Assembly (NCBI GenBank): GCA_027451405.1
Contig: DAIDJM010000035.1
Location: forward strand, 62,001-126,000
Length of the DNA: 64,000 bases
Reading direction: 5' to 3'
Origin: Acetobacteraceae bacterium
GTDB lineage: Bacteria > Pseudomonadota > Alphaproteobacteria > Acetobacterales > Acetobacteraceae
The position numbers and the translations under genes were made by a program. Shown here in pieces: positions 26,933-35,082 of this stretch. The notes below the pieces were generated by a model. It did no database searches. It saw only the letters and a program-made list of their open reading frames with translations, and was not told where the DNA came from. Position 1 is the stretch's first letter; every line of letters begins with the position of its first letter.

Positions 26933-26937
26933 AGAGT

Positions 26938-27000
26938 GCCTCCGGCGGGCAGGGGGCTTTGCCCCCTGCACCCCCATTTGGGCCGGAAGGCCCCAAACCC
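26938..27000 (+). repeat. Dispersed palindromic element, copy 2 (forward arm of an inverted pair)
   Basis: Same core as copy 1, with CATTTGGGGCC replaced by ATTTGGGCCGGAAGGCCC. With the reverse copy at 27018-27080 it forms an inverted repeat with arms of about 60 bases and a 17-base spacer. Confidence 0.9.
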
Positions 27001-27017
27001 CGTCACCTTGGTGCGGA

Positions 27018-27080
27018 TGGGGTCTGGGGCCTTTCGGCCCCAGCGGGGTGCAGGGGCAGAGCCCCTGCCCGCCGGAGGCA
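27018..27080 (-). repeat. Dispersed palindromic element, copy 3 (reverse arm), carrying the recQ ribosome binding site
   Basis: Reverse complement of the core; ends CCTGCCCGCCGGAGGC. The GGAGG is five to six bases before the recQ ATG, so a hairpin with copy 2 would bury the recQ Shine-Dalgarno. Confidence 0.9.
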
Positions 27081-27083
27081 GAC

Positions 27084-28949
27084 ATGACTCCGGAAACCGC
27101 GCTCTCCCAGATCTTCGGCTACCGCGCCTTTCGCGGCCTTCAATCCGAGATCGTCCACCACGTCACTTCGGGCGGCGATGCGCTCGTGCTGATGCCGACG
27201 GGGGGCGGCAAATCCCTCTGCTACCAGGTCCCCGCGCTCTGCCGTGAAGGCACCGCGCTCGTCGTCTCGCCGCTCATCGCGCTCATGGAGGACCAGGTCG
27301 CCGCCCTGCGCCAGCTCGACATCGCCGCCGGCGCGCTCCATTCCGAGCTCGAGGCCGGCGAATCGCTGCGCGTCCAGAACCTTCTCGATTCCGGCAAGCT
27401 CGACCTGCTTTATGTCTCCCCCGAGCGGCTGCTCATGTCCGGCACGCTCGAGCGTCTGCGCCGCCGCCGCATCGCGCTCATCGCCATCGACGAAGCGCAT
27501 TGCGTCTCCGCCTGGGGCCATGAATTCCGGCCCGAATATCGCGACCTCGCCAGGCTCGCCTCGCTGTTTCCCGGCGTGCCGCGGATCGCGCTCACGGCGA
27601 CGGCCGATCCGCGCACGCGCGAGGACATCGTGGCCGCGCTCGATCTGCCGAAGGCGCGCATTTTTGCCGCGAGTTTCCACCGCGAGAATCTCTTCATCGA
27701 AGCACGCCCGAAATCCGACGACACCAGCCAGCTTCTCGCTTTTCTCAAATCGCGCGAGGGCGAAGCCGGCATCGTCTATTGCGGCAGCCGCGCCAAGACC
27801 GAGCGCGTCGCCTCGCGCCTGGCCGAACGGAACATTCCGGCCGCGGCCTTTCATGCCGGCCTCGCTCCCATCGAGAAACGCGCGGCGCTGGCCCGCTTCC
27901 GCAGCGGCGATCCCATGGTGGTGGTCGCCACCATCGCCTTCGGCATGGGGATCGACCGTCCGGACGTGCGTTTCGTCGTGCATCTCGACATGCCCGACAG
28001 CCCTGAATCCTACTACCAGCAAATCGGCCGCGCCGGGCGCGACGGCGACCCGGCGCATGCGCTCCTGCTGTTCGGCGGCGAGGATATCGCCCGCGCGCGC
28101 CACTGGCTTTCGCAATCCGGCGCGCCCGAACAGCAGAAAGCCGTGATGCGCCAGCGGCTCGAGGCCATGATCGGCCTCGCCGAAGCGGCCGACTGCCGCA
28201 CGCGCACGCTGCTCCGCTGTTTCGGCGAGGACATGGAGGGCGATTGCGGCCATTGCGATCGCTGCCGCTCGCCGGCACGGCTGTTCGACGGCACCGACGC
28301 CGCGCGCAAGGCGCTCTCCGCCATCTATCGTACCGGTCAGGTCTTCGGGACCCGCCACATCGTCGATGTTCTGAGGGGAGAACGCACCAAGTCGGTCGAA
28401 AACAAGGGGCACGACAAGCTGCCGCTGTTCGGCATCGGCGCGGAACGCGACGAGCGCTTCTGGCGCGGCGTTCTCCGCCAGCTGCTGGCGCGCGGCGCGT
28501 TGCGGGTGAAGGACGGGGTATATGCCAGTCTCGAACTCGTGCCCGAGGCCGCGCGGCCGATCCTGCGCGGCGAAGAGTCGGTGATGCTGCACGAGGACTC
28601 GGCACCCGCCGAGCCTCGCGCAGCGCGCATCAGCCCGGCCGCGCGCGAGATCGCCCGGGAGGTCGATGCGGCGACGGCCGAGCGGTTCGAAGCGCTGCGG
28701 CGCTGGCGCGCGGAGGCCGCCCGCGCGCAATCGGTGCCGCCCTACGTGATCTTTCACGACTCGGTTCTGCGCGAAATCGCCGCGGCCCAACCCGATTCGC
28801 TCGCGGAACTCTCACAGGTGAGGGGCGTAGGCGGGTCGAAATTGACCCGCTATGGACCCGCCGTGCTCCGCATCGTGCGCGGCGCCGGCGGGACGGAGTC
28901 CGATCGCGCGTTTGGTGGCGAGTCCGAGCGCGGTGCGCGTTTGGGGTGA
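27084..28949 (+). CDS. recQ: ATP-dependent DNA helicase RecQ
   Basis: 621 residues. Walker A is MPTGGGKS (K43), the DEAH box starts at D136 (AIDEAHCVSAWGHEFRPEY) and motif VI is QQIGRAGRDG. A zinc-binding cysteine cluster lies near 371-395 (GDCGHCDRC), then an RQC winged helix, then an HRDC domain around 540-610 with YVIFHDSVLREIA. It unwinds DNA in recombination and fork repair. The translation start uses the GGAGG supplied by the repeat copy at 27018-27080. The last 20 residues are low-complexity. Confidence 0.94.
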   Translation: MTPETALSQIFGYRAFRGLQSEIVHHVTSGGDALVLMPTGGGKSLCYQVPALCREGTALVVSPLIALMEDQVAALRQLDIAAGALHSELEAGESLRVQNLLDSGKLDLLYVSPERLLMSGTLERLRRRRIALIAIDEAHCVSAWGHEFRPEYRDLARLASLFPGVPRIALTATADPRTREDIVAALDLPKARIFAASFHRENLFIEARPKSDDTSQLLAFLKSREGEAGIVYCGSRAKTERVASRLAERNIPAAAFHAGLAPIEKRAALARFRSGDPMVVVATIAFGMGIDRPDVRFVVHLDMPDSPESYYQQIGRAGRDGDPAHALLLFGGEDIARARHWLSQSGAPEQQKAVMRQRLEAMIGLAEAADCRTRTLLRCFGEDMEGDCGHCDRCRSPARLFDGTDAARKALSAIYRTGQVFGTRHIVDVLRGERTKSVENKGHDKLPLFGIGAERDERFWRGVLRQLLARGALRVKDGVYASLELVPEAARPILRGEESVMLHEDSAPAEPRAARISPAAREIAREVDAATAERFEALRRWRAEAARAQSVPPYVIFHDSVLREIAAAQPDSLAELSQVRGVGGSKLTRYGPAVLRIVRGAGGTESDRAFGGESERGARLG

Positions 28950-28954
28950 CGTGT

Positions 28955-29015
28955 GGCTCCGGCGGGCAGGGGCTTTGCCCCTGCGCCCCACTGGGGCCGC
29001 AAGGGCCCAGACCCC
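28955..29015 (+). repeat. Dispersed palindromic element, copy 4 (forward)
   Basis: Begins six bases after the recQ stop with GGCTCCGGCGGGCAGGGGC and continues through the two internal hairpins. The flank TTCGAAGAAGCCGTGT follows, and a short reverse end (CGCCGGAGGCAC) appears near 29071-29082. Confidence 0.85.
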
Positions 29016-29103
29016 GAGAATTCGAAGAAGCCGTGTTGGCTGAGGCGATTTTCCGAAGCGCCGGGGTCGCCGGAGGCACACATAAACGAAAACGCCTCCC
29101 GCT

Positions 29104-29514
29104 TCAGCGCACGAGGAGCGCCAGGCTGGCGACACCGACCACGGTGAAGGTCAGGATCGTGCCGCCCCCGCGGAATGCATTGGGTACTTTGCGGCCCATG
29201 CCGATCGGGTGCAGTACGCGCGCGGCCACCAGCGCCGCCGCCAGGGTGAGCATCAGCCAGTGCGGCGCGCCGCGCACCTCGTTCAGCCCGAGCAACAGGA
29301 GCGCGATCGGAACATATTCAGCGAAGTTCGCGTGGCTCCGGCATGCGACCAGAAGCGGCACCGTGTGCTCCTGCCCGGCCGGCACCGTGCCCGTGCCGCC
29401 GTCGCCGAGGCTCGCCCCGCTTTTGAAACGGTTGGCCACGACGCGGGCCGCGAGGACAAGATAGATCAGACCGAGCACGCCCGCGGCCGTGCTGGTCACC
29501 GGCAGGGGGCTCAC
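29104..29514 (-). CDS. MAPEG-family membrane protein
   Basis: 136 residues with four hydrophobic helices. The MAPEG pattern is seen in AARVVANRFKSGASLGDG, then EHTVPLLVACRSHANFAEYVP (R/N/E-rich glutathione-binding loop), then ARVLHPIGM. Bacterial MAPEG proteins may carry glutathione transferase or peroxidase activity in the inner membrane. The GTG start overlaps the pyrE stop (GTGA), so it is coupled to pyrE. Confidence 0.88.
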   Translation of the reverse strand: MSPLPVTSTAAGVLGLIYLVLAARVVANRFKSGASLGDGGTGTVPAGQEHTVPLLVACRSHANFAEYVPIALLLLGLNEVRGAPHWLMLTLAAALVAARVLHPIGMGRKVPNAFRGGGTILTFTVVGVASLALLVR

Positions 29515-30218
29515 CCCGCGCTCTGCGGCGCCGGCGGCTCGACCACGGCCCCTCTGGCCGCCGACCAGGCCACCGGGTCTTCGAGGAATTTCCGCACTTC
29601 CGCCAGGTGATGCTGCGGAAATCCAGGCCATGCCTTCGCGGCCTCGAGCACGTCCCACCAGGTGCAGAGATGATGGAGCGAAATGCCCATGTTCCCGAGC
29701 GTCTCGAGGCTGCCGGGGAAGACGCCGTAATAGAAGACCACGAAGGCGTGATCGACGATGGCACCGGCATCCCGCAATGCCTGCGCGAAACGGATTTTCG
29801 ATCGTCCGTCGGTCGTCAGATCCTCGACCAGCAAGGTGCGCCTGCCGGCCGGCACGTCGCCTTCGATCAGGGCATTGCGCCCGAAGCCCTTGGGCTGCTT
29901 GCGGACATACACCATCGGCGTCGCCGTGAGGTCGGCGATCCAGGCAGCGAACGGGATGCCAGCGGTCTCGCCGCCGGCCACCGCCTCGATCTGCTCGTAT
30001 CCGACGTTCCGGTAAATCTTCTCGACGCCGAGCTCACAAATCTTCCGCCGCGCGCGCGGGAAGAAAATGATCTTCCGGCAATCGATATAAACCGGCGACT
30101 TCCAGCCGGACGTCAGCGTGAACGGATCCTCGGGCCGGAAATTCAGCGCCCCGATCTCCAGCAGGATGCGCGCGGTGGTCAGCGCCGCCTCCCTGTCCCT
30201 TTCGCTCGTTCCGTTCAC
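29511..30218 (-). CDS. pyrE: Orotate phosphoribosyltransferase
   Basis: 235 residues. The PRPP-binding motif is LLVEDLTTDGRS (129-140), and the N-terminal SGWKSPVYIDCRK matches the alphaproteobacterial long form of PyrE. It makes OMP from orotate and PRPP in pyrimidine synthesis. The C-terminal 15 residues are Pro/Ala-rich. It is first in a two-gene operon with the MAPEG gene and divergent from the small gene at 30346. Confidence 0.95.
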   Translation of the reverse strand: MNGTSERDREAALTTARILLEIGALNFRPEDPFTLTSGWKSPVYIDCRKIIFFPRARRKICELGVEKIYRNVGYEQIEAVAGGETAGIPFAAWIADLTATPMVYVRKQPKGFGRNALIEGDVPAGRRTLLVEDLTTDGRSKIRFAQALRDAGAIVDHAFVVFYYGVFPGSLETLGNMGISLHHLCTWWDVLEAAKAWPGFPQHHLAEVRKFLEDPVAWSAARGAVVEPPAPQSAG

Positions 30219-30280
30219 GGAAACCCCCCGATGTCCTCACCCCTTCATCCTACGACGACCTGGCCGCGGCAAGGCGGCGG

Positions 30281-30309
30281 TTGCCGCAGCGCGACATCAT
30301 GGTTAGACT
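30281..30309 (+). promoter_or_regulatory. Candidate promoter for the 74-residue gene
   Basis: TTGCCG (30281-30286), a 17-base spacer, then TAGACT (30304-30309). The expected start point, near 30316, falls directly before a Fur-like box. Confidence 0.4.
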
Positions 30310-30318
30310 TTCGCCAGA

Positions 30319-30333
30319 TGAGAACGATTCTCA
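30319..30333. promoter_or_regulatory. Probable Fur box
   Basis: TGAGAACGATTCTCA is a 7-1-7 inverted repeat with one mismatch, close to the known Fur-type core TGAGAATNATTCTCA. It sits two bases before a Shine-Dalgarno (TTGGAG) and just downstream of the candidate promoter, where a bound repressor would block initiation. Confidence 0.65.
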
Positions 30334-30345
30334 ATTGGAGGCCCC

Positions 30346-30570
30346 GTGGTGGAGATCGCGCGTCGATGTGAGCGGGCGGTCGTCATGGCCTACCGGGAAC
30401 TCCGCCGGTCCGGCACCGACGACCTCGCCGCCTTCCAGAGCTGCACGACGCTCTACCGGATTCACCATCCGGAGGCCTCGATCAGCGAGGCCCGGCGGCT
30501 CGTGGCGGAGTGGATCGACCACCATGTGGTGCGGCAGGGTTCGGGTCCGACGCCGGGCTGCGACTGCTGA
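30346..30570 (+). CDS. Small hypothetical protein, probably iron-regulated
   Basis: 74 residues from a GTG with TTGGAG five bases upstream. It is predicted helical and basic (ARRCERAVVMAYRELRRSG, then SISEARRLVAEWIDHHVV), with four cysteines, two of them in the terminal CDC. No family is recognised. A Fur-like box overlaps the promoter start, so a role in iron limitation or iron handling is inferred. The gene stands between pyrE (divergent) and gltA (convergent). Codon use has the high third-position GC of its neighbours. Confidence 0.6.
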   Translation: MVEIARRCERAVVMAYRELRRSGTDDLAAFQSCTTLYRIHHPEASISEARRLVAEWIDHHVVRQGSGPTPGCDC

Positions 30571-30612
30571 CGCCGGCCTCGGCCGGGCAGGGGTTTCGGC
30601 CCCTGCGGCCGA
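30571..30612. repeat. Eroded palindromic segment
   Basis: GGGCAGGGGTTTCGGCCCCTGCGGCC contains one of the two hairpins of the dispersed element (GCAGGGG/CCCCTGC) but lacks the rest. It follows the stop codon at 30570 directly. Confidence 0.4.
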
Positions 30613-30645
30613 ACTCTCTGATCCCGCCGCATCGCAGCCGGGCGA

Positions 30646-31953
30646 TTACTCCGCCGCCGCGCGCATCGGGTAATCGCGCCGCGCGTGGCCGGTATAAAGC
30701 TGCCGCGGCCGCCCGATGCGCTGGCTCGGATCCTCCATCATTTCCTTCCACTGGCTCACCCAGCCGACCGTGCGCGCCACCGCGAAGAGCACGGTGAACA
30801 TGCTGGTGGGAATGCCCATCGCTTTGAGAATGATACCGGAATAGAAATCCACGTTCGGGTAGAGCTTCTTGCCGACGAAATATTCGTCATGGAGCGCGAT
30901 GCGCTCGAGTTCCATCGCCAGATCGAGCAGCGGATCGCCGGTGATGCCGAGTTCGGTCAGCACCTCGTGGCAGGTGCGCTGCATGATCTTCGCGCGCGGG
31001 TCGTAGTTCTTATAGACCCGGTGGCCGAAACCCATCAGCCGCACATTGCTGTTCTTGTCCTTCACGCGCGCGATGAAGCCGGGAATTGCGTCCGGCGTGC
31101 CTATTTCCGCCAGCATCTTCAACACCGCTTCGTTGGCGCCGCCATGCGCGGGCCCCCACAGGCTCGCGATGCCCGCGGCGATGCAGGCGAACGGATTGGC
31201 GCCGGTCGAACCCGCCAGCCGCACCGTGCTCGTGGACGCGTTCTGTTCGTGATCGGCGTGCAGGATCAGGATGCGATCCATCGCGCGCGCCAGCACCGGA
31301 TTGATCTGATAGGGCTCCGATGGCACCGCGTTCATCATGTAGAGGAAATTTTCCGCGTAGCTCAGGTCGTTGCGCGGATACATGAAGGGCTGGCCGAGCG
31401 AATATTTGAAAGCCCAGGACGCGATCGTCGGCAGCTTGGCGATCAGCCGGAACGCGCTGATCCGCCGGTGTTCCGGATTATTCACGTCCAGACTGTCATG
31501 ATAGAAGGCCGACAGCGCGCCGACCACGCCGCAGATCACGGCCATCGGATGCGCGTCGCGGCGGAACCCGTTGTAGAATTGGCGGAGCTGCTCATGCACC
31601 ATCGTGTGCAGGCGGATGCCGCGATCGAATTCCTGCATCTGTCCCGCGCTCGGCAACTCGCCGTTGAGAAGCAGGTAGGCCACTTCGAGAAACGTGGAAT
31701 GTTCGGCGAGCTGCTCGATCGGATAGCCGCGATGCAGCAGCACGCCCGCGTCGCCGTCGATATAGGTGATCTTGCTTTCGCAGGCGGCGGTGCCGCCGTA
31801 GCCCGGATCGTAGGTGAAGATCCCGAGTTCGCCGTAAAGCTTGCGGATATCCGCGACCGCCGGCCCGATCGTCCCCGGCAGCAAAGGCACGGCCGATTCC
31901 CGCCCGGTGTCGTCGATCCGGATGGTTGCCGTGGCGGGGGCGTTGCTGCTCAT
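30646..31953 (-). CDS. gltA: Citrate synthase (type II)
   Basis: 435 residues, the length of hexameric proteobacterial GltA. An N-terminal beta domain ([20 protein letters not shown]) precedes the catalytic domain. The catalytic histidines are in [13 protein letters not shown] and [14 protein letters not shown], with aspartate in [11 protein letters not shown]. It performs the entry step of the TCA cycle and is the general enzyme, in contrast to the short methylcitrate synthase at 11554. It is transcribed alone, with a hairpin in the region upstream. Confidence 0.96.
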   Translation of the reverse strand: MSSNAPATATIRIDDTGRESAVPLLPGTIGPAVADIRKLYGELGIFTYDPGYGGTAACESKITYIDGDAGVLLHRGYPIEQLAEHSTFLEVAYLLLNGELPSAGQMQEFDRGIRLHTMVHEQLRQFYNGFRRDAHPMAVICGVVGALSAFYHDSLDVNNPEHRRISAFRLIAKLPTIASWAFKYSLGQPFMYPRNDLSYAENFLYMMNAVPSEPYQINPVLARAMDRILILHADHEQNASTSTVRLAGSTGANPFACIAAGIASLWGPAHGGANEAVLKMLAEIGTPDAIPGFIARVKDKNSNVRLMGFGHRVYKNYDPRAKIMQRTCHEVLTELGITGDPLLDLAMELERIALHDEYFVGKKLYPNVDFYSGIILKAMGIPTSMFTVLFAVARTVGWVSQWKEMMEDPSQRIGRPRQLYTGHARRDYPMRAAAE

Positions 31954-32026
31954 TCGGGACTACCTCGCGTGCGCGCGCGGGGAGCGGCCCCGGCGCCGGG
32001 AGGTCCAGAATAAAGGCTGAATTGTG

Positions 32027-32049
32027 GCGGGTGCAACCTTCGCACCCGC
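32027..32049. other. Hairpin upstream of gltA
   Basis: GCGGGTGC and GCACCCGC form a perfect eight-base stem around AACCTTC. It lies between two minus-strand genes and has no U-run on either side, so it could be a 3' end of the upstream gene or part of the gltA leader. Confidence 0.5.
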
Positions 32050-32112
32050 AGCATGAGGCAGGAAGCGGCGCATCACGCCCGGCCGGATCGATCCATCCGG
32101 CCGGAAAATGCG

Positions 32113-32664
32113 CTAGATGTGATGACGGCGCTTGCTGCTCTTATGCGAGGCGGGCGCCATCGCGGTTTCGACCGCCGTCGTGCTGCCGCAGGGCGTATAG
32201 CTTGCCGGCTGCACCAGCGGCTGGCTCTGCGCATATTGCGGGAGCTGCGATGCGTTCTGAAGGCTCATCACCTCGTCGAACATGTTGGGCAGATTGTCGC
32301 AGAAAGCGGTGCCTGCCTTCACCCCGTCCTCGGCCTGGGCGTTGGCAAGGTTGCTGATATATTCGTCATATTGCGTCTGGCTGCTGCGCCCGTAGACGCG
32401 CTTGAAGAAGGCGCGCAAATCCGCCTCCTCGCGCGCGATGGCCGGCTTATATTCACGCATGAACGCGTTGTATTTCGCATGCGCCTGACATTGAAGCGCG
32501 GTCACCATCAGCTCGCTCTTCAGCGCCTCCACCTCGAACGCGGTCTGATCGCTCGGCTCGAGACAGGCGGGAGCGGCATGGCTGTGCGAAACACTGTGAT
32601 GGCGGGCAGCGATCGCCGGGCCGGCGATCAGGCTGAAGGCAAGCAGGGCGGGCAGGGGGCGCAT
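32113..32664 (-). CDS. Hypothetical secreted protein
   Basis: 183 residues. A signal peptide (RPLPALLAFSLIAGPAIAA) leads into a His-rich stretch (RHHSVSHSHAAPACL). A helical body follows (EVEALKSELMVTALQCQAHAKYNAF, of which the glutamine/cysteine part is striking), with three or four cysteines and a final basic SKRRHHI. I do not recognise the family. The helical middle (REYKPAIAREEADLRAFFKR, then TQYDEYISNLANAQAE) suggests a small periplasmic helical-bundle protein. It may precede gltA in the same orientation, but the gap of 159 bases suggests separate transcription. Confidence 0.7.
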   Translation of the reverse strand: MRPLPALLAFSLIAGPAIAARHHSVSHSHAAPACLEPSDQTAFEVEALKSELMVTALQCQAHAKYNAFMREYKPAIAREEADLRAFFKRVYGRSSQTQYDEYISNLANAQAEDGVKAGTAFCDNLPNMFDEVMSLQNASQLPQYAQSQPLVQPASYTPCGSTTAVETAMAPASHKSSKRRHHI

Positions 32665-32837
32665 GACGGGCCTCGCGGAAGTTGCGCAATTTCCCTCAGT
32701 AACCTGAGAAAACGTGACCTCTGCAATAGGTTTTCCGTGAGCTGCGGGACGCGGTTTGCCTGAGCGCGCGCGCTCGGCTATGCGCGAGGCCCCTCCCGGC
32801 TGCCGCCGGCCCCAGCTCACCCTCCGGAGACTGCCCG

Positions 32838-33293
32838 TTGCACGCCCGTCTCGCCATCCCCGGTGCCCTCGCGCTTCTCCTCGCCGGCTGCGCCCAGACC
32901 CCGCCGCCCGCGCCCCCGCCGCCGCCGCTCCCGGCACATCTCGGGCCACCCCCCGCGGCCACCTGCAAGGTGGCGCCTTACCAGATCAGCGAGGGCGGCA
33001 CCGGCACCGTCCAGATGACCGTCAGCAACGACGGCGGCTATTGCGCGGCCACCCTCACCGCCGCCAACGGCAAGCCCTACGACGCGCCTCTGGAGACCGT
33101 GCTGCCCCGGCTCGGGCACGCGCGGGTCGTGAAGTATAATGGCAAGACCAGCATCGAATATGAATCGAATCCGGGTGCGACCGGCACCGACGATTTCACC
33201 GTGCGTCTCATCGAACGCGGCAAGCCCGGCTTCACGACGGTGAACGTGCACGTCCTGCTCGCGCCGCCCGGCGCCGCCGCCCCCAGGGCCTGA
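32838..33293 (+). CDS. Hypothetical lipoprotein
   Basis: 151 residues from a TTG start preceded by CTCCGGAGA. The signal peptide ends in a lipobox LLAGC, followed by a proline-rich linker (TPPPAPPPPPLP). The mature domain is beta-rich (CKVAPYQISEGGTGTVQM, then GTDDFTVRLIERG) and ends with VNVHVLL. The pattern resembles small immunoglobulin-like periplasmic domains but is not a family I can name. The gene ends four bases before the acyl-CoA ligase start, so the two are probably co-transcribed. Confidence 0.7.
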   Translation: MHARLAIPGALALLLAGCAQTPPPAPPPPPLPAHLGPPPAATCKVAPYQISEGGTGTVQMTVSNDGGYCAATLTAANGKPYDAPLETVLPRLGHARVVKYNGKTSIEYESNPGATGTDDFTVRLIERGKPGFTTVNVHVLLAPPGAAAPRA

Positions 33294-33297
33294 CCCC

Positions 33298-34992
33298 ATG
33301 CCGGACCAGGCAGAGGCCGGGTCCGCGCTCCGGCCGCTCGACGCGATGCTCCGGGAGGCGGCCTCCCGCTTTCCGGGGCACGACGCCATCCGCTTCGCGG
33401 GCCGCGGCTGGACCTACGCCGCGCTCGACCGGCTCGTGGACCAGGCCGCGGCCGGCCTGCAATCGCTCGGCGCCGTCCGCGGCACGCGCATCGGCCTCTG
33501 CCTCCCGAACACGCCTTACGCCGTCATCTTCTTTTTCGCCGCACTCCGCCTCGGCGCCGTCGTGGTGAATTTCAACCCGCTTTATGTCGAGCGCGAGCTA
33601 GCGCATCAGATCGCCGATTCCGGCACCGAGATCATGGTCACGATCGACCTCGCGCTCGTGCTGCCCAAGCTGCTCGCGGTCGCCGCGAACACCGATCTCC
33701 GCCTCGTGGTCTGCCCGATCTGCGGCGCGCTGCCGCCGGGCAAAAGCCTGCTTTTCCGGCTGTTCCGCCGCCGCGACCTGGCCCGCGCGCCCGCCTCCGA
33801 CCGCATCGTCTCCTACGCCGCCCTCATGCGGCGTGGCGACTGCCCCATGCCGGTCGCCGTTTCGCCGGTCGCCCCCGGCGATCTCGCGGTGCTGCAATAT
33901 ACCGGCGGCACCACGGGAATCCCGAAAGCAGCCGAGCTCACGCACGCGAACCTGGTCGCCAATTGCGAGCAGGTCGTGTCCGGCATGCGCGATCTGCGCG
34001 AGGGCGCGGAGCGCGTGCTTGGCGTGCTGCCGCTGTTTCACGTATTCGCGATGACGAGCGTGATGAATCTCGCCGTGCGGACCGCCGCGACGATGATCCT
34101 GATGCCCCGCTTCGCGCTCCCCGATCTGCTGCGCACCATCGCGAGCGAGCGCCCCACCGTCTTCCCCGCCGTTCCCACCATCTACGCCGCGCTGGTCGAG
34201 GAGGCCTCCCGCCGCCGCGTCGATCTCCGCTCGATCCGGCTCTGCGTCTCCGGCGGCGCGCCGCTGCCTACCGAGACGCGCCAGCGCTTCATGGCGCTCA
34301 CCGGCTGCGACCTGATGGAGGGGTATGGCCTCTCCGAAACCTCGCCGGTGGTCAGCTTCACCCCCCCGGACATGCCCTACAAAGAAGGATCCGCCGGGGT
34401 CGCCGTGCCCGGCACCACGATCGAAATCCGCAGCCCCGAGCCGCCGCACGCGCTGCTGCCCGCCGGCGAACGCGGCGAGATCTGTATCCGCGGCCCGCAG
34501 GTGATGCGCGGCTATTGGCAGCGCCCGGACGAGACCGCGCAGAGCTTCGTCGAGGGCGCGCTGCGTACCGGCGACATCGGCTATCTCGACGCCGACGGCT
34601 ACTTGTTTCTTGTCGACCGCATCAAGGACATCATCATCGCCGGCGGCTACAACATCTATCCGCGCGTCATCGAGGAAGCGCTCTACCAGCACCCCGAGGT
34701 GAAGGAAGCCGTGGTGATCGGCGTGCCGGACCGCTATCGCGGCCAGGCGCCGAAAGCCTTCGTGACGTTGCGCGAGGGCGGAGCGGCGACGGCGGAGGTG
34801 CTGCGGGCCTTCCTCGGCGATTATCTCTCGAAGATCGAGCTGCCGCGCGAGATCGAAATCCGCGAGACGCTGCCGAAGACGCTGATCGGGAAACTGTCGA
34901 AGAAGGCGCTGCTGGAGGAGGCCTCCGGCGGGCCGGGGGCTTTGCCCCCTGCACCCCCACTGGGGCCGGAGGCCCCAGACCCCTTCACCTGA
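33298..34992 (+). CDS. Long-chain acyl-CoA ligase with repeat-encoded C-terminal tail
   Basis: 564 residues. AMP-binding motif A5-like TGGTTGIPK starts at residue 202, and MEGYGLSETSP, TGDIGYLDADGYLFLVDR and the lysine in LPKTLIGKLSKK follow in the usual order. It activates fatty acids to acyl-CoA and lies upstream of beta-oxidation genes. The last 23 residues (from about 542, ASGGPGALPPAPPLGPEAPD) are the translation of a dispersed palindromic element that begins at 34921. The enzyme domain itself ends just before, at KKALLEE. The insertion therefore appears to have replaced the original stop. Confidence 0.9.
   Translation: MPDQAEAGSALRPLDAMLREAASRFPGHDAIRFAGRGWTYAALDRLVDQAAAGLQSLGAVRGTRIGLCLPNTPYAVIFFFAALRLGAVVVNFNPLYVERELAHQIADSGTEIMVTIDLALVLPKLLAVAANTDLRLVVCPICGALPPGKSLLFRLFRRRDLARAPASDRIVSYAALMRRGDCPMPVAVSPVAPGDLAVLQYTGGTTGIPKAAELTHANLVANCEQVVSGMRDLREGAERVLGVLPLFHVFAMTSVMNLAVRTAATMILMPRFALPDLLRTIASERPTVFPAVPTIYAALVEEASRRRVDLRSIRLCVSGGAPLPTETRQRFMALTGCDLMEGYGLSETSPVVSFTPPDMPYKEGSAGVAVPGTTIEIRSPEPPHALLPAGERGEICIRGPQVMRGYWQRPDETAQSFVEGALRTGDIGYLDADGYLFLVDRIKDIIIAGGYNIYPRVIEEALYQHPEVKEAVVIGVPDRYRGQAPKAFVTLREGGAATAEVLRAFLGDYLSKIELPREIEIRETLPKTLIGKLSKKALLEEASGGPGALPPAPPLGPEAPDPFT
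34921..34981 (+). repeat. Dispersed palindromic element, copy 5 (forward, inside the ligase reading frame)
   Basis: GCCTCCGGCGGGCCGGGGGC, TTTGCCCCCTGCACCCCC and ACTGGGGCCGGAGGCCCCAG match copy 1 with few changes. It is in frame with the ligase gene, and the stop (TGA, 34990-34992) lies just beyond it. Confidence 0.9.
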
Positions 34993-35021
34993 GAGCCGGG
35001 GCTTTCGTCGCCGGCGAGGCA

Positions 35022-35049
35022 TTGCATCCGGCCGTCTGGCTGCTATATC
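35022..35049 (+). promoter_or_regulatory. Candidate promoter of the MerR operon
   Basis: TTGCAT (35022-35027), a 16-base spacer, then TATATC (35044-35049). It precedes the motif at 35061-35081 and the regulator start at 35083. Confidence 0.4.
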
Positions 35050-35060
35050 CCCGCGTCAGG

Positions 35061-35081
35061 ACCCTAACGTATAGGTAAAGG
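35061..35081 (+). promoter_or_regulatory. Candidate operator A (LiuR-like), overlapping the MerR translation start region
   Basis: ACCCTAACGTATAGGTAAAGG shares 15 of 21 positions with the sequence upstream of the bifunctional gene at 41669. The core AACGTA resembles the ACGT-centred sites of LiuR, a MerR-type regulator of branched-chain and fatty acid catabolism. Confidence 0.5.
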
Positions 35082-35082
35082 C

